Part shown: in pieces, positions 60,443 to 60,729 of the stretch
How the letters are laid out: every line of letters starts with the position of its first letter
Position numbering within the stretch: position 1 is the first letter of the stretch
DNA from: Candidatus Magnetobacterium casense
GTDB taxonomy: Bacteria > Nitrospirota > Thermodesulfovibrionia > Thermodesulfovibrionales > Magnetobacteriaceae
NCBI RefSeq assembly: GCF_000714715.1
Contig: NZ_JMFO01000010.1
Span: 37,501 to 98,229 of the forward strand
DNA length: 60,729 nt
Reading direction: 5' to 3'
Position numbers and translations under genes: made by a program
Notes under the pieces: generated by a model
Databases searched by the model: none
What the model saw: the letters and a program-made list of their open reading frames with translations, nothing else
What the model was told of the DNA's origin: nothing

Positions 60443-60729
60443 ATGTTTGTGCGTATATACAGAAAGGTGGTTAAGGGCAAGGTCTATAAGACTGCTTATC
60501 TCGCAGAAGGTAAGAGGATCGGCAAAAAGATTGTCGTTACACACTTGTTAAATATTTCTCATTTGCCAGAGGAACAAATTCAGTCTTTGAATATTGCACT
60601 GAAAGCCCACAAAGCAGGTAAACAGATAGTATCAGTTGACTCATTACAATCCCAACATTATGCCAAAATATCTCATAGCAGGCAAGTTGGTGCACTTTAT
60701 GTATTTTACCAATTAGCTAAACAAATTGG
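60443..60729 (+). CDS. IS1634/IS4-like transposase, N-terminal part (cut by window edge)
   Basis: An open frame of 95 codons runs to the right edge: MFVRIYRKVVKGKVYKTAYLAEG, then KRIGKKIVVTHLLNISHLPEE and an Ala/Leu helical region. The opening and the layout resemble the N-terminus of IS1634-type DDE transposases; the catalytic domain lies beyond the window. The gene has a near-consensus promoter but no ribosome site. Confidence 0.65.
   Translation, partial: MFVRIYRKVVKGKVYKTAYLAEGKRIGKKIVVTHLLNISHLPEEQIQSLNIALKAHKAGKQIVSVDSLQSQHYAKISHSRQVGALYVFYQLAKQI

Overview
The window looks like part of the chromosome of an anaerobic or microaerophilic, motile, diderm bacterium. The evidence is a rubredoxin:oxygen oxidoreductase / rubredoxin / superoxide reductase cluster, a futalosine-pathway menaquinone gene (mqnA), a TonB-like protein, CheV, PilZ and HD-GYP signalling proteins, and many sensor kinases. 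Gene content and style (DUF1566 proteins, FG-GAP proteins, dispersed GC-rich intergenic repeats, many frameshifted genes) suggest a Nitrospirota/Thermodesulfovibrionia-like organism. That placement is inference and rests on no single marker. The left 8.5 kb and parts of the right third are accessory DNA; the rest is mostly housekeeping.

1-8.4 kb: a diversity-generating retroelement (DGR). On the minus strand the order is DUF1566 target with a C-terminal variable repeat (VR2), Avd-like four-helix protein, adenine-rich template repeat (TR), reverse transcriptase, GxxExxY protein, and a second larger DUF1566 target with an internal variable repeat (VR1) that runs off the left edge. In VR2, 22 of 23 differences from the 141-nt TR fall at TR adenines, and VR1 shows the same bias. 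A third DUF1566 gene at 6.8-7.4 kb is a broken fossil target. The target leader and a divergent coiled-coil gene are duplicated (5.1-5.85 kb and 7.35-8.3 kb). One copy carries a 236-bp MITE-like insertion with perfect 11-bp terminal inverted repeats and a 6-bp target duplication, and the other copy preserves the empty site. An MNT-HEPN toxin-antitoxin pair sits between the copies.

8.4-22 kb: rtcB with an in-frame TGA exactly at the metal-binding active-site cysteine (selenocysteine candidate), an orphan MNT nucleotidyltransferase, mqnA, glnA and glnB, tRNA-Arg and tRNA-His, a broken RelE/ParE-type toxin-antitoxin pair, ilvBN, a signalling run (frameshifted sensor kinase, response regulator, HD-GYP, HDOD) and mnmE.

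22-36 kb: cheV, a TonB-like protein, ogt, a response-regulator/kinase fusion, an oxygen-defence island (two zinc-ribbon proteins, Roo, rubredoxin, superoxide reductase, peroxiredoxin, flavoprotein, glutaredoxin), then a ketoacyl synthase / nucleotide-sugar dehydrogenase / epimerase operon, a TPR protein and a Uma2-type protein.

36-49 kb: dapA; a stressosome-like operon (PAS-PAS-STAS RsbR-like, RsbS-like, an RsbT-RsbX fusion, and a hybrid kinase with two receivers and an HPt domain); a TMTC-like membrane TPR protein; aconitase; and leucyl aminopeptidase fused to a second secreted-looking protein.

49-60.7 kb: surface or secreted proteins (an FG-GAP ectodomain protein with a cytoplasmic pseudokinase-like end, a self-cleaving S74 protein, a Thr/Pro-linker FG-GAP protein), an Rpn-like nuclease, purB, a ThiF/MoeB/HesA E1-like protein, a PilZ protein, and the 5' end of an IS transposase. 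Three dispersed repeat families recur between genes across the window.
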